A stretch of DNA of 64,000 nt from Centroberyx gerrardi (Eukaryota; Chordata; Actinopteri; Beryciformes; Berycidae), in NCBI RefSeq assembly GCF_048128805.1, contig NC_136010.1, positions 24,072,980 through 24,136,979 on the forward strand. The letters are read 5' to 3'. Below are positions 1-13,448 of the stretch, one piece after another; position 1 is the stretch's first letter, and every line of letters starts with the position of its first letter. The notes beneath the pieces were generated by a model, which was not told the DNA's origin, searched no databases, and saw only the letters and a program-made list of their open reading frames with translations. A program made the position numbers and the translations under genes.

Positions 1-936
1 TAACTCTTTAAATTGCATATTCCGATAAAAGATATTAATACAAGATGTGCAGTGCAGTTTGATTGGATATTTGCTGTTTCCCAGGCATCACTTTTTATTA
101 CCGGCATCCAGTCTGACAGCTTGATCTTGTCAATGTTGACGGCTTTGTTTCCCCGATACACTGTGAGTGTGAAGTGATGAATTGCCAACAGCGTGCTTTA
201 TTGTGAAATCCCCCCTCCCGAAGACACGCGCAGAGGCAATTTGTGATGTTAAATGAGAAACAGCTGGTGATGGAGCATTTACATGTAGCGTCCATTTTAT
301 CTGCATCCTCACGCACACACACGCAGACTGACATATAGAGTCCTGGGGAGGTGTGTGTGTGTGTTTGGGGGTGGTGGTGGTGGGGGGGGGGGGGGGACAC
401 CCTGTGTCAGGGCAATCAACAATAGTCATCGTCTGCCTGTCAGCATCTCAATCAGTCATTCAGGGAGTCTCTTTGGTCTCCTTTGGTATAAAGCATGAGT
501 GAGCTGTGTGGCGTTTACTGACATCACGTTACAGGATTTCTGGGTATTGAAACTCATTTTTCATTTGGGGAAAGGTGTTCAAAATGACTACATATTACTT
601 TCTATGTTTTTGGAAGACAGGTTTCACTTATTCCTTTCAGTGTGGTAGAAAGTGTTGCTCTGTCTCCACCTCTCTCTCGATCTCTCATTCACTCTCTCCA
701 GCCTCCCCCTCCCTCTCTCTCTCCCTTCCCTCTCCTCTCTCTCTCTCTCCCCCACTCTCTCTCCCTCCCTCCACCCATCGCTCTGTTGTCTTCCTCTGCC
801 GTTTCGATAGAAAGGTCAGAGTGGGATTATTCTCAGTGTCTTAAGCCCTAGACCTGACATGCTCCCCTGATATTACTGGGAGGGGAAAGCGCCTCGGCAC
901 GATATTTCCAGGGTGTGTCTTTCATTTACTCTGTAT

Positions 937-967
<31 letters not shown>

Positions 968-2600
968 ACAATGAGGATGAGAGTTCAAAGGTTAAACATC
1001 TAACACGGTCGCTGATACTGATTCGGTAGCAGCAACAACCGATGCAAAGGTGCTGGGCTTTTATCCTGCAGATTCATTATGTGTGTACAGCTGTAATAAC
1101 CTTCATTCTATAATGTACAGAGTTGCTGTTTTTTACTGTAAGCTTTGGTTCCTGGGGCCAAAAGATCTGACAAGGTCGACAGTACTGATTGGAATCTTTA
1201 AGTTCTTCACGTTGGGCGTTCTCTCTCTGTAATCAGTTTGTGTAGAGTGAAGGGAGATGGAGTTGTAGGCCAGCAGAATGAGAGCGGGTTGTTAGTATGC
1301 ATGTATGTATGCACCATGCTGTGGCCTTGGCTTGTGCCGGTATGGGGGTTGTTTAGCGGTGGATAGTGTATGGAGGCTGCGTGTGTGTGTGTGTGTATGT
1401 GAGGCACGCACACACCACCAAATCCCAGTGCCTGCTGTTACCGCTGAGATTTCATTATTCACAGTGCACTCCACTCATAAGAAGAAGCAATTATGATAGA
1501 GCAGCCATGCTTTTGATGTGTTGAACGCATGTTGGGAAAATTCTTTATGCTCAGTGTGTAGGGGGGGGGAAGTGTGTCTGCTCCATTTGTGCTCGCATAC
1601 ATACATATGGAGCGAACATTGTGTCTCCATAGTATGCATGTACATTATCATTGCATGTGTGTGTGTGTGTGTACAGTATCCTTCCCACATGCGTGTATAC
1701 GATAAGCCCGTCGACTGCAGCTGTGAAATATGTAAATTTGCCGCTGCCTTCGAATGTGTCGGCATTCGCTGTCAAAATATTTGGCTCTCATTACCTGTGC
1801 ATAGTACATCAACACAGCTGATTAATGCCATATACAGTATGTTTCCGCGGGGAGTTGCATGCATATTTAATTATCATACAATAACACAGTAACAAGTGCG
1901 CTGCAGACCTCTCGGGCCCTCGTGACACCGCGCAGAGCAACTTAGAGTCGACGTAAACCGCACCCTGAAATATTGATCAAAGTCTGTACGTCCTCACAGA
2001 GAAAGAGAGAAACAATGAATATGAATTGCTTATTAGAGGGATCCTGTCACTAAGGATTCAGGTCGTTGAAAATGAAGCGGTTGCTATAGAAAACAGGGCT
2101 TTGTTTAATTTGTATTGCTTACCTGGATACCTAATTCTCCATTCACCCGCAAGGATCAATGAGAGCCAGAGTAAACTTTAGGGCTGTCAATAGCAGGATA
2201 AAAGCAAATAATCCACATTGAAGAGGTTAGTTAAAGCGTACAATAGGAAAATGATTTTTTTTTTTTACTAACTCTCCATTTACCAACAGGGTTTGTATTT
2301 TCTGGAGTCCACAACAAGAAAAAATAAACCCACAGCGCTGTCAATGCTGCGATAAAAGCAAGTAATCAATGTGGGGAGTTGAAATATGCAGCATTTTTTT
2401 TTCCAATTTATATCCAGCCTGATATGTGCTAACCTTGCATTTATACAGAGTATAAAATTCCATCTGGAACTCCACAGTCAAGCAAAGAATCATTTCAGCA
2501 TGATGTGATTCCCAATGAAAGTGATTCATATGATGAATGTGGAGTATCTAGCCTTAGCACTTATCCCACTGGCCCTCCCAATCTCTCCCTGTTCCCCAGA
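1..2600. other. Intergenic, no gene recognised
   Basis: No exon-like open frame with splice sites was seen on either strand. The stretch holds a CT-rich run (about 660-775), short (TG)n runs near 940-967, 1380-1400 and 1650-1672, and a poly-G run near 380-397. The sequence between them is ordinary unique-looking AT-balanced DNA. The open frames here are made of H/T, V/C or S/P/L strings and reflect the simple repeats. Confidence 0.6.
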
Positions 2601-2605
2601 GACCT

Positions 2606-2622
2606 GTGTGTGTGTGTGTGCA

Positions 2623-2660
<38 letters not shown>

Positions 2661-2969
2661 CGCATGCATCCTGTAATGTGTCTGTGCAAGTGTGTGCGCC
2701 TGTGTTGATGTGTCTGTTTGCCTGCGTTCATTTTCGTGTGTGTGCCTGCGTGTATCTGTCTGTGTGTGCACATGCAGTGTGTCTGTGTGCGTGTGTGTAG
2801 GTGTGTGTGTGTGTGTGTGCATGTGTTTATCTGTGTGTGTGTGTGCAAGCTTTTCTATGTCTGTGTTTGTGTATTTGTGTGTGTGTGTCCCTGCCTGTGT
2901 GTGAATGTGTTTGTGTGCCTTTCTCTGTGTCTGCACTAGCCTGTGTATATTTGTGTGTGTGCGCGTGTG

Positions 2970-3018
<49 letters not shown>
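2606..3018. repeat. Long imperfect (TG)n microsatellite tract
   Basis: About 410 bases are dominated by TG dinucleotides interrupted by C, A and CT steps, ending in a pure TG run (about 2980-3018). A (CA)n run follows at 3151-3181 on the same strand. The long H/T-rich and C/V-rich open frames over this interval are translations of the repeat and not genes. Confidence 0.95.
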
Positions 3019-3149
3019 CTACTTTGCGTGCATGGAGCGTCTTCCTGGAAAGCTGGACAGAGTAAACCTGCATGATAAATCTGGCCACCCAAACACAGTA
3101 ACAACAACACGTCAGAGAGACGACCTCTAACCACATGGTGTATATCAGA

Positions 3150-3185
<36 letters not shown>

Positions 3186-3565
3186 GGCACGCAGTAGTCT
3201 CATGCTTTACTCATCCATGGCCATCTGGCTCCAACACTAATGATAACCATGATCATAAAGGATTTTATCATGTTATTGGATTATGATTTATCTAAAGGTC
3301 AACGCGTCAGTTCCCTGTCTCATTCATGATGTAATGATTCTCCCAATCCCCGCTGCTGAGGTGCAGCAGGAGAAGTCAGTTAGCATTTACAGTGCCAAAG
3401 TACAGAGAAGCACACACACGCACATTGTGCATGCATCGCTTTGGACCCTGAAACGCTGGAGACAACATAAAATTAAGAAAAAAAAGAATTATGGCTTGCT
3501 AAGACACAAACAAGCATAGGGCACGTGTGGAGAATTGGTGCTTTTATACAATGTAGCCTCTAGCT

Positions 3566-3885
3566 TTAAAGGGGAACGCCTCCCATTTTAAGAATTCACA
3601 TATGTTATTTCTCTGCCCCTGGACAGTTCAGTGAATATTTGTGAACTTGCACCACTGACTTTCCTGAAGCTAGAAATCGAGAGAGAAAACCCTTTAATTT
3701 GTAGACAATAGACAGTGAATGGGGCGCTGACTTTGTGGAGCCATACGATTCAAATCCAAATTCAAGGGTTGGTTCTCCAGTTTCTAGCTTTAGGAGTGAA
3801 TGGTGCATGTTCACGAGTATTGACTGAACTGTCCTCAGAAGAGCAACATATGTTCATTTTTATGATGGGAGGTATTCCCCTTTAA
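3566..3885. mobile_element. MITE-like inverted-repeat element with TTAA ends
   Basis: The left end TTAAAGGGGAACGCCTCCCA mirrors the right end, whose reverse complement starts TTAAAGGGGAATACCTCCCA. The mirroring continues inward for most of the element: the block 'ggacagttcagtgaata' on the left is matched by 'ggacagttcagtcaata' on the opposite strand at the right. A ~320 bp foldback with TTAA at both ends and no coding capacity fits a non-autonomous DNA transposon, perhaps piggyBac-like. The superfamily is a guess. Confidence 0.7.
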
Positions 3886-5660
3886 CTAGAGCCAAAACCT
3901 GCATCAGAACAGCGCCGGATATGGAGCCAAAATTGAAACTCCTAAATCACCAAGCAACGAAAAAAATAAAACAATTACAAACAAACACACTGTTGCCTCT
4001 TTTTTTCACTTGGTCTGTGGGGTGTACTATTAGTAAAACTAGGCTACCTTTGAAACACACACGTGTTTGTGTTTGTGTGGCTCTAGACGTACGTGTAGGT
4101 CTTTGCTTTACTTGGTAGTAGTGTAATATTAGTAACACCAGGCTGCCTTGATAGGGGAATGAAGGTCAGGACTGAGACAGGATTACCTAGGATTAACACA
4201 GACTATCACCACCCAGCTAATGAGGGCTAGAGGTTTCCTCTCTTGGTCCTGTCTCTGGTGCGAGTAGTAGAGTATAAATAGCATTTAAACCTGCCACGCT
4301 AACCCATTTATGGATTAATATACACATGAGCTTAATCCATATGGTTTACACCATTTGGTGGACGCTTCTATCAAAAAGCATATGCACCTTTTAGAGAATG
4401 ATTTCACCCAAATGCGTATGAAGTGTTTTGTTCCAAAATGAATGATATGCCCACATTTTTCTTTGTAAGATATACATTTCGGAAGGGGCTTTTCAAAATG
4501 GATATATAGTGTTTTGAAGTTAAATCCCCCATAAGTGCCATTTGGTAGCTGGTTTTACCATCACAGTGTCGTGACAGCATCCATTTTCGTGCGGACGGCC
4601 CCAGTGGGAATCTCAGACCAAACCGTAGCAGTGCTACTGCCATGCCGGTCCCTCTGATCTAAAACAGAGGCACAAACAACTAGGATTTGCAACCTTGCCT
4701 TTTCCCGTCTCACGGAATGTCACCAAATCATGCCATGTGGTTCTGGATGGCCTCGGCTGCACGCCTGCCTCTCCACTACCAGCCTGTAACGGGCTGAAGA
4801 AAACGCACCAACAACAAAAGAAACGAAGCCTGCCCATTTCAGCCGCCGATTCCACCGCATCATCTCGACGCCGAAATGGATTTTTATCTTGTTGCAGTGC
4901 TGGTTTTATTGGTTTCCCCACTACAACCCCGTCTCTAAACGCTCAACACGAGCCTCCTCCTGGGTGTCATTTTCTGTCCTTTCATATCTGTATGGACGGC
5001 AAAGATTAGAGCTTAAGTGCGCCAGAAAAAGATCAGAGTTCTCCTTCAAAAGAAACTTTCAGTCGTTCTGTGAATGCGACCAGAGTTCATTTTATCTTGT
5101 TCCTCCTCTTTTAGGACGACTCAGTTTGGGTTGAACTTAAAAAAGGCTGTATGTGAAAACACCATCAGTGACTCATCATTGCACTCTTTAAAAAATGAGC
5201 TGCTACTGAAAGGCTTTTCTGAACGCCAAAACCAAATGCAGAATTCCAAGTCGCGCAGCTGTTTACAGCCGCTCCTGACCCGACATATTTGTCAGGCAGA
5301 GTCACTGACGGCCTGTTTGTGCCAAGGCCTTGTAGGCAGGATTTTTGTGGTTTAGAGACTAAGTAGCAACACATCGTTTCCATCGGCGGTGGCGGTTTTC
5401 AAGTCTGTCTGAGAAACCGCGTCTGGCCCTGCGTGTCACATCATCCTGACCTACATTCATCACTCTTCTGTTTTTCCTCTTTTCCCTCTGTCTTCCTGTC
5501 TGCGAGTGTTTTCATGCGGGGGAATGATTTCACTCCCCGACCACGAGACAATACCTCACCCTTCCTCTCCGTCCCGCTATCTGAATCACAGGCTGAGTGG
5601 AGGTGGAAAACATCTCCTCCGTCTTCCCTCTCCTGGTCTGTCCAAAACAAACAGCTGTGG
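3886..5660. other. Intergenic, no gene recognised
   Basis: Mixed unique sequence without repeats longer than a few units. The modest open frames near 4404-5355 overlap on both strands, lack recognisable domains and lack convincing splice context. Nothing else was seen. Confidence 0.5.
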
Positions 5661-5666
5661 CCCGGT

Positions 5667-5721
<55 letters not shown>

Positions 5722-5935
5722 ATGAATTAGCCAATCAGGGCTGTGTTGTTCTGACAAGTTTCCAGTGCCCCACTGCGCTGCTGCCCATGCTGCTATCCTC
5801 CTGCAGAGAGAGAGAGAGAGGGAGAGAGAGGGAGAGAGAGAGAGACATACACACACAGACACACAGAGAGCGAGAGAGAGAGAGAGAGACACACACACAC
5901 AGATGAAGAGAGAGAGAGAGAGAGAGGGAGAGATT
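5667..5935. repeat. (TG)n followed by compound (GA)n/(CA)n microsatellite
   Basis: A pure (TG)n run spans about 5667-5716. After about 85 bases of unique sequence comes a compound tract of GA repeats interrupted by short ACACACAC runs (about 5803-5932). Confidence 0.95.
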
Positions 5936-6014
5936 GTAGCTCTACCACTAGTGTGTCTAGTACCTGCCATGGACTGACTGGCTTCCTATCTGACTGGCTA
6001 ACTGGCAAAATGGT

Positions 6015-7085
6015 GAGCTGACTGACTGACTGACTGGCTGACTGACTGACTGACTGGCTGACTGACTGACTGGCTGACTGACTGACTGGCTGACTGACTG
6101 ACTGACTGACTGACTGACTGGCTGACTGACTGACTGACTGACTGACTGGCTGACTGACTGACTGGCTGGCTGACTGACTGACTGGCTGACTGACTGACTG
6201 ACTGGCTGACTGACTGACTGGCTGACTGACTGGCTGACTGACTGACTGGCTGACTGACTGACTGACTGGCTGACTGACTGGCTGACTGACTCACTGACTG
6301 ACTGACTGGCTGACTGACTGACTGACTGACTGGCTGACTGACTGACTGGCTGACTGACTGGCTGACTGACTGACTGACTGACTGACTGGCTGACTGACTG
6401 ACTGACTGACTGGCTGACTGACTGACTGGCTGACTGACTGGCTGACTGACTGACTGACTGACTGGCTGACTGACTGACTGGCTGGCTGGCTGACTGACTG
6501 ACTGGCTGACTGACTGACTGACTGACTGACTGACTGGCTGACTGACTGACTGACTGACTGACTGGCTGACTGACTGACTGACTGACTGACTGACTGACTG
6601 GCTGACTGGCTAACTGGTTAACTGATTGGCTGACTGACTGGTTAACTGACTGACTGGCTGACTGACTGGCTGACTGACTGACTGACTGACTGACTGACTG
6701 ACTGACTGACTGACTGACTGGCTAACTGCTTAACTGATTGGCTGACTGACTGACTGACTGACTGACTGACTGGCTGACTGACTGACTGACTGACTGACTG
6801 ACTGACTGACTGACTGGCTGACTGACTGACTGACTGACTGGTTAACTGACTGACTGACTGACTGACTGACTGACTGACTGACTGACTGGCTAACTGGTTA
6901 ACTGACTGACTGACTGACTGACTGACTGACTGACTGACTGACTGGCTAACTGGTTAACTGATTGGCTGACTGACTGGTTAACTGACTGACTGACTGACTG
7001 ACTGACTGACTGGCTAACTGGTTAACTGATTGGCTGACTGACTGGTTAACTGACTGGCTGGCTGGCTGGCTGACTGACTGGTTGG
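6015..7085. repeat. ~1.07 kb (GACT)n / (TGAC)n tetranucleotide array
   Basis: The array is made of the 4-base unit GACT with recurrent GGCT variants. In its second half there is a higher-order motif containing 'ggctaactggttaactgatt' that recurs at about 6600, 6720, 6885, 6945 and 7013. Because 4 is not a multiple of 3, the translations give runs of S-Q-S-V/A, which are artefacts. This is the largest simple repeat in the window. Confidence 0.97.
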
Positions 7086-7905
7086 CTTGGGAGGTATTCA
7101 CACTCAGGCAAGCAAGCAGTCTAAACTATGGGAGAAGAAGAGCACAGCAGGAGGGACGAGAATGAGGAGGGTGAGGAGAGAGGAGGATGAATGAGCTGTA
7201 TAAGAGGATGAGAGAAAGGAGAGGATGAGAAGATGAAGATGAAGGAAATGAGGATGGGGCAAAAAGAGAGAATGAAGCTCTGAGTATCCAGCAACCTTCT
7301 ATTAGGAGTGATTAGGTTTCCAAGATGGCTCTGAGCCACAGATCTGACTCAGATTATGGATCATGGTGGATTACAGGTAGAGCTTTGATGTTGACCTCAG
7401 CTGAACTGAACCGGCTCTCTAACCCACTGCCTTATTATTTCGTTTGCAGATCTTTTTTTTTTTTTTTCTTACCTTTTGTTTGCGCAGAGTACGTGCGTTC
7501 TTTGATGTAGCCATTGAAAAAGTTCCACCTTTTTTTTATCCATGCTGCACTGTTGCTGCATGTCGGTGGAATTCTAAAGTGGCTCCCGCTGTGCATCATA
7601 AGCCTTTGTGCTTTAATGTTTTTATTACGATTAGAAACGTTTTAATGCCACATGAATAGATCAGGCAAAGGATGGATCTTGTGCTACAGCTCTCATAGCT
7701 TTGAGCCGCAGATAGGTGAGCTTTGATTAGTGCAGTTCTCAGTAGCAACCATGCCAGCTTGTGGCTGGTAATGCGCGTCCCTTGAGCATTGCTAAATAAC
7801 TTCAGATGCTCTTCTAAATTATTTTTTTTATGTTGATCATTTCACCATGGGGAGCTGTCACATATTTGCAGTTGTTTGCATTGTTTCTAAAGAATGGACA
7901 GCAAC
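7086..7905. other. Intergenic, no gene recognised
   Basis: A purine-rich segment (about 7130-7280) is followed by unique sequence with T-runs near 7450 and 7535. No exon or element was identified. Confidence 0.5.
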
Positions 7906-8490
7906 TTAAAGGCATACTGAGCAGGATTTTATTCCCCCTTGAATTAGTATAAACTCAATCCAAAAATGATTTTACTCAATCATTACTTATGGCCCAGTGG
8001 TAGTGTGAGACAGTATGTGTCTCTGCGGAGAGCCTGCCTTCTGCCTGGATTTTCTTATTTGGAGGCGTTTCTGGGCCTTTCATATGGCTGCAACCAAAAC
8101 CACTGCTAAATCATTTTATCTCTAAAAGCCACGCTGGCTGCGGTAGCGGTCCTGAACTCTAATACAGAGCAACTGGAGTTCTGGTCAGAGCTAGTGTGTG
8201 TCGTGAGCTGACAGCTAGCTGCCGTTAGCATAGCTTCGTTGTAGTAGAAAAGCTGATAGCTAAGCTAACCGGCACCTACCTGTCCAACAGAAAACAGGCT
8301 AACGCGTCGCTCTTCATCTCCATCCTCTCCTTCAATACTCTCCAACGGGTGAAAACCAACCCTGGATTCACTTTTTTGGAACGATCCTTCTCTGCTTGGT
8401 GTTTCGCCTCGCTGTACTTTTTTGCTGTTTTTTACCAATCTAGCAACCGCATGCAGGGGGCATGAAAAATCCTACTCAATATGCCTTTAA
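7906..8490. mobile_element. MITE-like element with TTAAAGGC inverted ends
   Basis: The left end TTAAAGGCATACTGAGCAGG is matched by the reverse complement of the right end, TTAAAGGCATATTGAGTAGG, about 585 bp away. The interior includes 'agctagctgccgttagcata' and similar AGCTAA-rich phrases of the kind often seen in fish dispersed repeats. No coding capacity was seen. The shared TTAAAGG start links it structurally to the elements at 3566 and 52338. Confidence 0.7.
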
Positions 8491-10901
8491 CACCCATAGT
8501 ATGCAGGGTGCAGAGTATTGTTACATAACATAAACAAATCAAAAACATGCCTATCAGAGGCTTATATCTTCACATAAAACCAAAAATGGCATACCTAAAT
8601 AATGTATACAATGGATGCACATGATAAAATATGTGCAGCGTTGCCAATTTCATTGAAGCTAAATCTTACAACACTACAAGCATTGAACAACAGGTTCCTC
8701 ACCATCATTGCGGTGAATGTTTTGACAGTTAAGTCACATGAGCTGTTTTACTGCTGACAACATGAGGAATCATTTGACCGGGCGGTTAATAGAGGCAGGC
8801 ATTCATTAGCTTAAATGTGAAAATCTCCCAGACAGGCTTTTTACTTGAGACCAAGGCGCTGTAAAATCGACGGTATTTGCAACTAACACTTACAACCAAG
8901 CCAGACTCTCCCTGTCAATGGCTCTGGCTCTGAGCGAAGGGCTAAATCCGTTCAGGGAATCTGTTACCGTGGCTCCTGATGCTGTACCGCTGCCATGCTG
9001 GCTCTGTTCCCACTACTATCCTCTCCTCTTCCAGGAACCGGCGGGGAAACGTTAGGCGCCATGGCAACGCCGCTACACCAGATCACGAGCAAATGTCACA
9101 TTCAGCGTTATTGTTGTATGGTTGGCATTCCTCAGTTCAATGCGAAATTTTTCTTTGAGATCAGAGAGAGATCTTTGGATCGATTGTGTGTGTGTGTCTG
9201 TGTGTCCCATCAGTCACAGCCATGCAGAATCATAATCAGGAGGCCCCAAAGCCCACAGCTCATTAGCCAGTCCGGAAACATCATAGTGGCTACTTCACAA
9301 CCTGCTGCAGTCCTTTTGGTCACCTCACGTTGTGAAAAACAATTTTCATATCTGAGGAAAAATCCAGCAATCTCTTGATTTCCCTTGCCTGTTTTCACAC
9401 TTTGGCTCCATTTGTTTGTTGTGTGTGAGATAGAGAATGTGTTCCCGGGTATGCGCCTATGCTTGTGCATGTGCATATGTATGCGGCCGTGTGCACGTAG
9501 TCCGCTTTGTAAACAGCTGTGCTGTTTTTGAAGCGGCTCTGCAGACTCACACTTGCTTACAATGGAGATTCTGTTGTTTAAACAAGAGCTGTTTTCGTGC
9601 TCGATCGTATCGAGGCACAGATAGATGGGTTCCTGTGTGGTTTGATAGGCGCAGGAGTTAAACCGGGTGATTCTCGGTGGTGGAGTCGATCATCGTGCAC
9701 TCATCAATTATGCAGGTGTCGGAATGCATTGCATCTGTAAAATGTCTCCGGCAATATACTATTAACCACATCCAAACTCTGAGGTTAAGGCATCGCGCCC
9801 TATAAATAAGTAACCAAACATGGTTGTAGCTTTCTGCAAACATACATGTTGAAACTCGCTTGAGTTCATTTCAAAGCGAAGGGTATAGACAAAAGTTTCC
9901 CTGATGAATGGATGTTTTCGCAAGCAGGGCACAATCCAGATGTGTGGTGACCTTATACTGTAACAAGAAAAGCCTGAGCACTCAAACAGAGACGGAGAGA
10001 CAGCAAAACAGAGAAAGAGAGACATTCATTTCGAGAACGGGGAGGTAAGCAGATGGTAATGGCAGAACAAGAGAGGAAGAGAAAGGGAGAGGTGTGAGTA
10101 CAGACCGCTAGACTTCGCTGACAGCGGAGGCAGCAGATGGAGACGGAGGAGAGAGAGACAGAGTCATTTAGGGACAGAGTGGAGGAGCAGAAGGAGATGA
10201 GGAGCGGCGGAGAGCGAGCGAGCAGATGAGTGTGTTAGAAAACCACTCAGCCGCTTTAGACAGCTTGAGAAAGTAAACCACAGCGGAAACCCACAGGAGG
10301 GTTCATTTCAGGTAACGGCTGCCGTATCCGTCCGCGCAGCTGATAATAAAACAACAGCTCAGGAGAAAGCAGAGCCCAGAGACGCCTGTTTTTTTGCATA
10401 TTATCCTCGTGGAAGTTCGTCCTCTGGTGTCATTTGTTTTCATTTTTTTGCTAGCAGGTTTTATGTTTTTTTCAAATGCTGGACATCTCATCTGGGAACA
10501 GAACGCTTCATATCATCAAGGTCAGATGAAGTAGAATAAGAACAGGATGCAGTCTGTTGCGGTATTAGATTCTAATGAATCAATAAGCAACAGAAATCTA
10601 GGATGCAACTGCAGGAAACTTCCCACAATGCCCACTGTCCTGTCTACTTGTTTGTCCCATATTCCCTCGGCACACACACACACACACACACCATTACTAG
10701 TGTGAGAAACAGCAGCTGCCTGAAGATTTGCTCGGTTCATTATTCTAATGCGTTATTATATCATACGGGAGCAAAGCGACAGAGAAGTCATCGCCGAAGT
10801 CCCAGTTTTAACTTTAGCTTGCGGGCTGCGCTGTTACTCCGTCCCCAAGTGGAATTGGTTGGAAAAAACCTGCAGTACTAATGCAGCACAGATGCAGGGT
10901 G

Positions 10902-10946
<45 letters not shown>

Positions 10947-11302
10947 GAATACTGCCCCGCCTGTGTTTGTGTGGAAGCAGCATGCTCAGATGCATCGGCT
11001 TTCCAGGGTCTCATCTCCCGGTGCTGACTTTGTTGTGCGGGTGCTCGCATGAGTGTGTGTGTGTGTGTGTGTGGGTGTAAAAACTCCAGCCTTCTCATCC
11101 ATCAGAGCAGCTCAGTCAGAGCGAGAGTATGGGCTGAATCATTTCACTCCTCCACCTAAAGTATCAGTATGACAGAGAAAAGCAAAACAGCGAGGCTCTG
11201 ATGGGAAGAGTTCAGCCGTCTTCACCCAAACAGCTCACGCTCTACTAAAGCTGCCGTTTCCCATTATCGCAGCAGGTTCAGACTCAGCCATTGCCATTCG
11301 TT

Positions 11303-11339
<37 letters not shown>

Positions 11340-11644
11340 CTTAAACAGCCAAACGCAGTAATGAGGTTTCCAGGCAACTACAAGGATAAACATCTGCATC
11401 TAAGTGAGTTGTGATTCAAAGGAATTTGGTCAGACCTCAGCCTGGGCTGAGACCGACTCCACAGCTGTTTTCATCACCTCACTAAATTCTGGGAAGGGAC
11501 GGACTGAATCAGCTGCCAGGAGTCACTGAGTGTATGTGTGTGTGTGTCTGTGTGAGAAAGAGAGAGTGAATCAGCTGTGAAGGAGGGTCACTGAGTTGGT
11601 GGAGACCGAAGAGGAGAGGCAATCCAATGTGTTTCCCTGAGAGC

Positions 11645-11684
<40 letters not shown>

Positions 11685-11768
11685 ATGGGGGTTTGTCTGT
11701 GTTAATGTTTATCTGTATATGTGTACATAAGCATGTGCCTATGTATGAATAAATATATGTGCTACAGA

Positions 11769-11806
<38 letters not shown>

Positions 11807-11825
11807 CCCCTCTATCTCTCTCTCC

Positions 11826-11860
<35 letters not shown>

Positions 11861-12579
11861 GGGATCAGCTGTGTAGGGAGTCACTGAGACAGACCAGAGA
11901 GGCAGCAGAGACCAGACATGGCCATGAAACAGCCTCACTGCCTTGGAGATGCTCTCTCTTCCTGGAAAGAATGTGACCTGTAGCAACTCGCCCCTATCTG
12001 TCGGTCTGGCACCAAACACCACAGTTTTACTGTTGCTTTAAAGGGACAATCCACCCAAAAACGCTATTCGCATAGCACAGCTGTCTGGGGAAACTTTTCA
12101 GGAACTTAGAAAAAGAAACAGTCTCGACGCATTCTTCTTTTTTTTTTTACATTTTATCTGTTGGGTTTTCCATCGGTTTCATGAGCCTTAGGTAAAACAC
12201 CAGGCTTCTGTTCATTGAAAAAGATTATTGATAAAACAATAATCTTTTATCTCTCCCCATTTGAGCAGATTTGAGAACAAGTCTGTCCTGAAGCCAGAAA
12301 CCAGAGAGGCAGAACTCGCTCGGCCTGCCGGTGTCAGCGACAGCCGTGTCCCGGAGCTGTTTCATTGGCACCGAACGGGAGACTTAGCGTTTGTGTACAC
12401 AGCAACGGCACCCAGGGTGGTTTCATGCAGATATATTTGGGGCACATTTTCTGGTTGGAGCCTGTTGACGCTAGGCTACATGAAAATAAAGCTTATTTGG
12501 ATGCAAAAAAGCTCAGGCAAACATTGTAGAACTTGCCAAAAACGACAGCCTCCAGTTTGCGGTCGTTGTAGCAGCTCTT
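8491..12579. other. Intergenic with scattered microsatellites
   Basis: No gene was recognised. Simple repeats: (TG)n at about 10904-10940, 11055-11072, 11646-11683 and 11829-11859; (TAT)n at about 11308-11338; (CT)n at about 11769-11825. A purine-rich segment covers about 10050-10230. The phrase 'ttaaagggacaatccaccc' at about 12038 resembles the start of a fish dispersed repeat, and a weak mirrored 'aatccaccct' occurs (reverse strand) near 13072, so 12037-13080 may be a degraded inverted-repeat element. That last point is uncertain. Confidence 0.5.
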
Positions 12580-12834
12580 CACTGTAAAAAAAAAAAAAAA
12601 AAATTTGTTAATTTAGTGTAGTATTGAATCTTAAAATCATATTTTATGTAATCTAACTGGATAAAACAACTTGAAACAAGATAATCTCACTTAATTGCAG
12701 AATATTCTTGAAATGTAGTGAAGATATCTCACCACATTGGCAGATTTTTTTCACTTCCTAAAAAATAATGTGATTTTAAAACTATATAAAATATTAGACT
12801 AAATCACTGGCTAAAATGGGTATTTTTTGCAGTG
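12580..12834. mobile_element. hAT-like MITE with CACTG...CAGTG ends
   Basis: It begins CACTGTAAAAA and ends TTTTTTGCAGTG, a terminal inverted repeat of the CACTG(C/T)AAAAA type typical of short hAT derivatives in fish. The interior is AT-rich, about 255 bp in total, with no coding capacity. I could not see a clean 8-bp target duplication. It may sit inside the degraded element proposed for 12037-13080. Confidence 0.65.
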
Positions 12835-13448
12835 TTGATGGCATATCCGATTAGAGTCTTGCTTCTGTGGTTTCTAGCTTTCAGGGAGGAAAGTGTTCAT
12901 GTTCCCAAACGCTGACTGAATTGTCTCAGATCGCAGCTTCCAGAGAGGAAAAAGATAGTCACAGTCAACTTTTACTCACCAACAGCATTTCAGCACAAGG
13001 CTTTGATCAGAGTGTAAGATCACAGGGTGCAGCAGGATCGCAGCTTTAAAACATCTGAATTTGGCTTTTAGGGTGGATTTTATGTTTAGGCTTTAATGTT
13101 GCGAGAAGTCCTTTCAGCCTCGCCGGTGCTGCCTGGAGAATGTCTCTGAAGCCCCAGGAATGCACTGACATCATTGTTTAGCATTCTGATAGGGCTGAGG
13201 GCTTGGGAGTTGTGGGCTGTGGGGCTGACTTAATCCCCTCAGTGTCCTCCCCATACAACACTATGGCATTCCCATATGGTCCTGGCAGAGAACAGGGCTG
13301 ATGTATGTGCACAGTGAGTTGGAGTTCAGCTTGTGCCTTGAAACACTTTGCGGACAGAAGCTTACATTTGATTCTGTAACAACGCCTCTATGCTTACATA
13401 ATGATTGATACAGTGATGCAGTGGTGAATACAAATGTCAGTTAACTAC

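Noticed and set aside
2526..3203. 225-residue H/T-rich open frame on the minus strand
   Set aside because: It is the translation of an imperfect (CA)n/(TG)n microsatellite; the other frames give similar C/V strings.
5998..6294. Serine/glutamine-repeat protein (SQSASQSV...)
   Set aside because: It arises from the GACT tetranucleotide array; the unit gives open frames for purely numerical reasons.
6015..7085. CRISPR-like array
   Set aside because: There are no unique spacers between repeats, and the host is a vertebrate genome.
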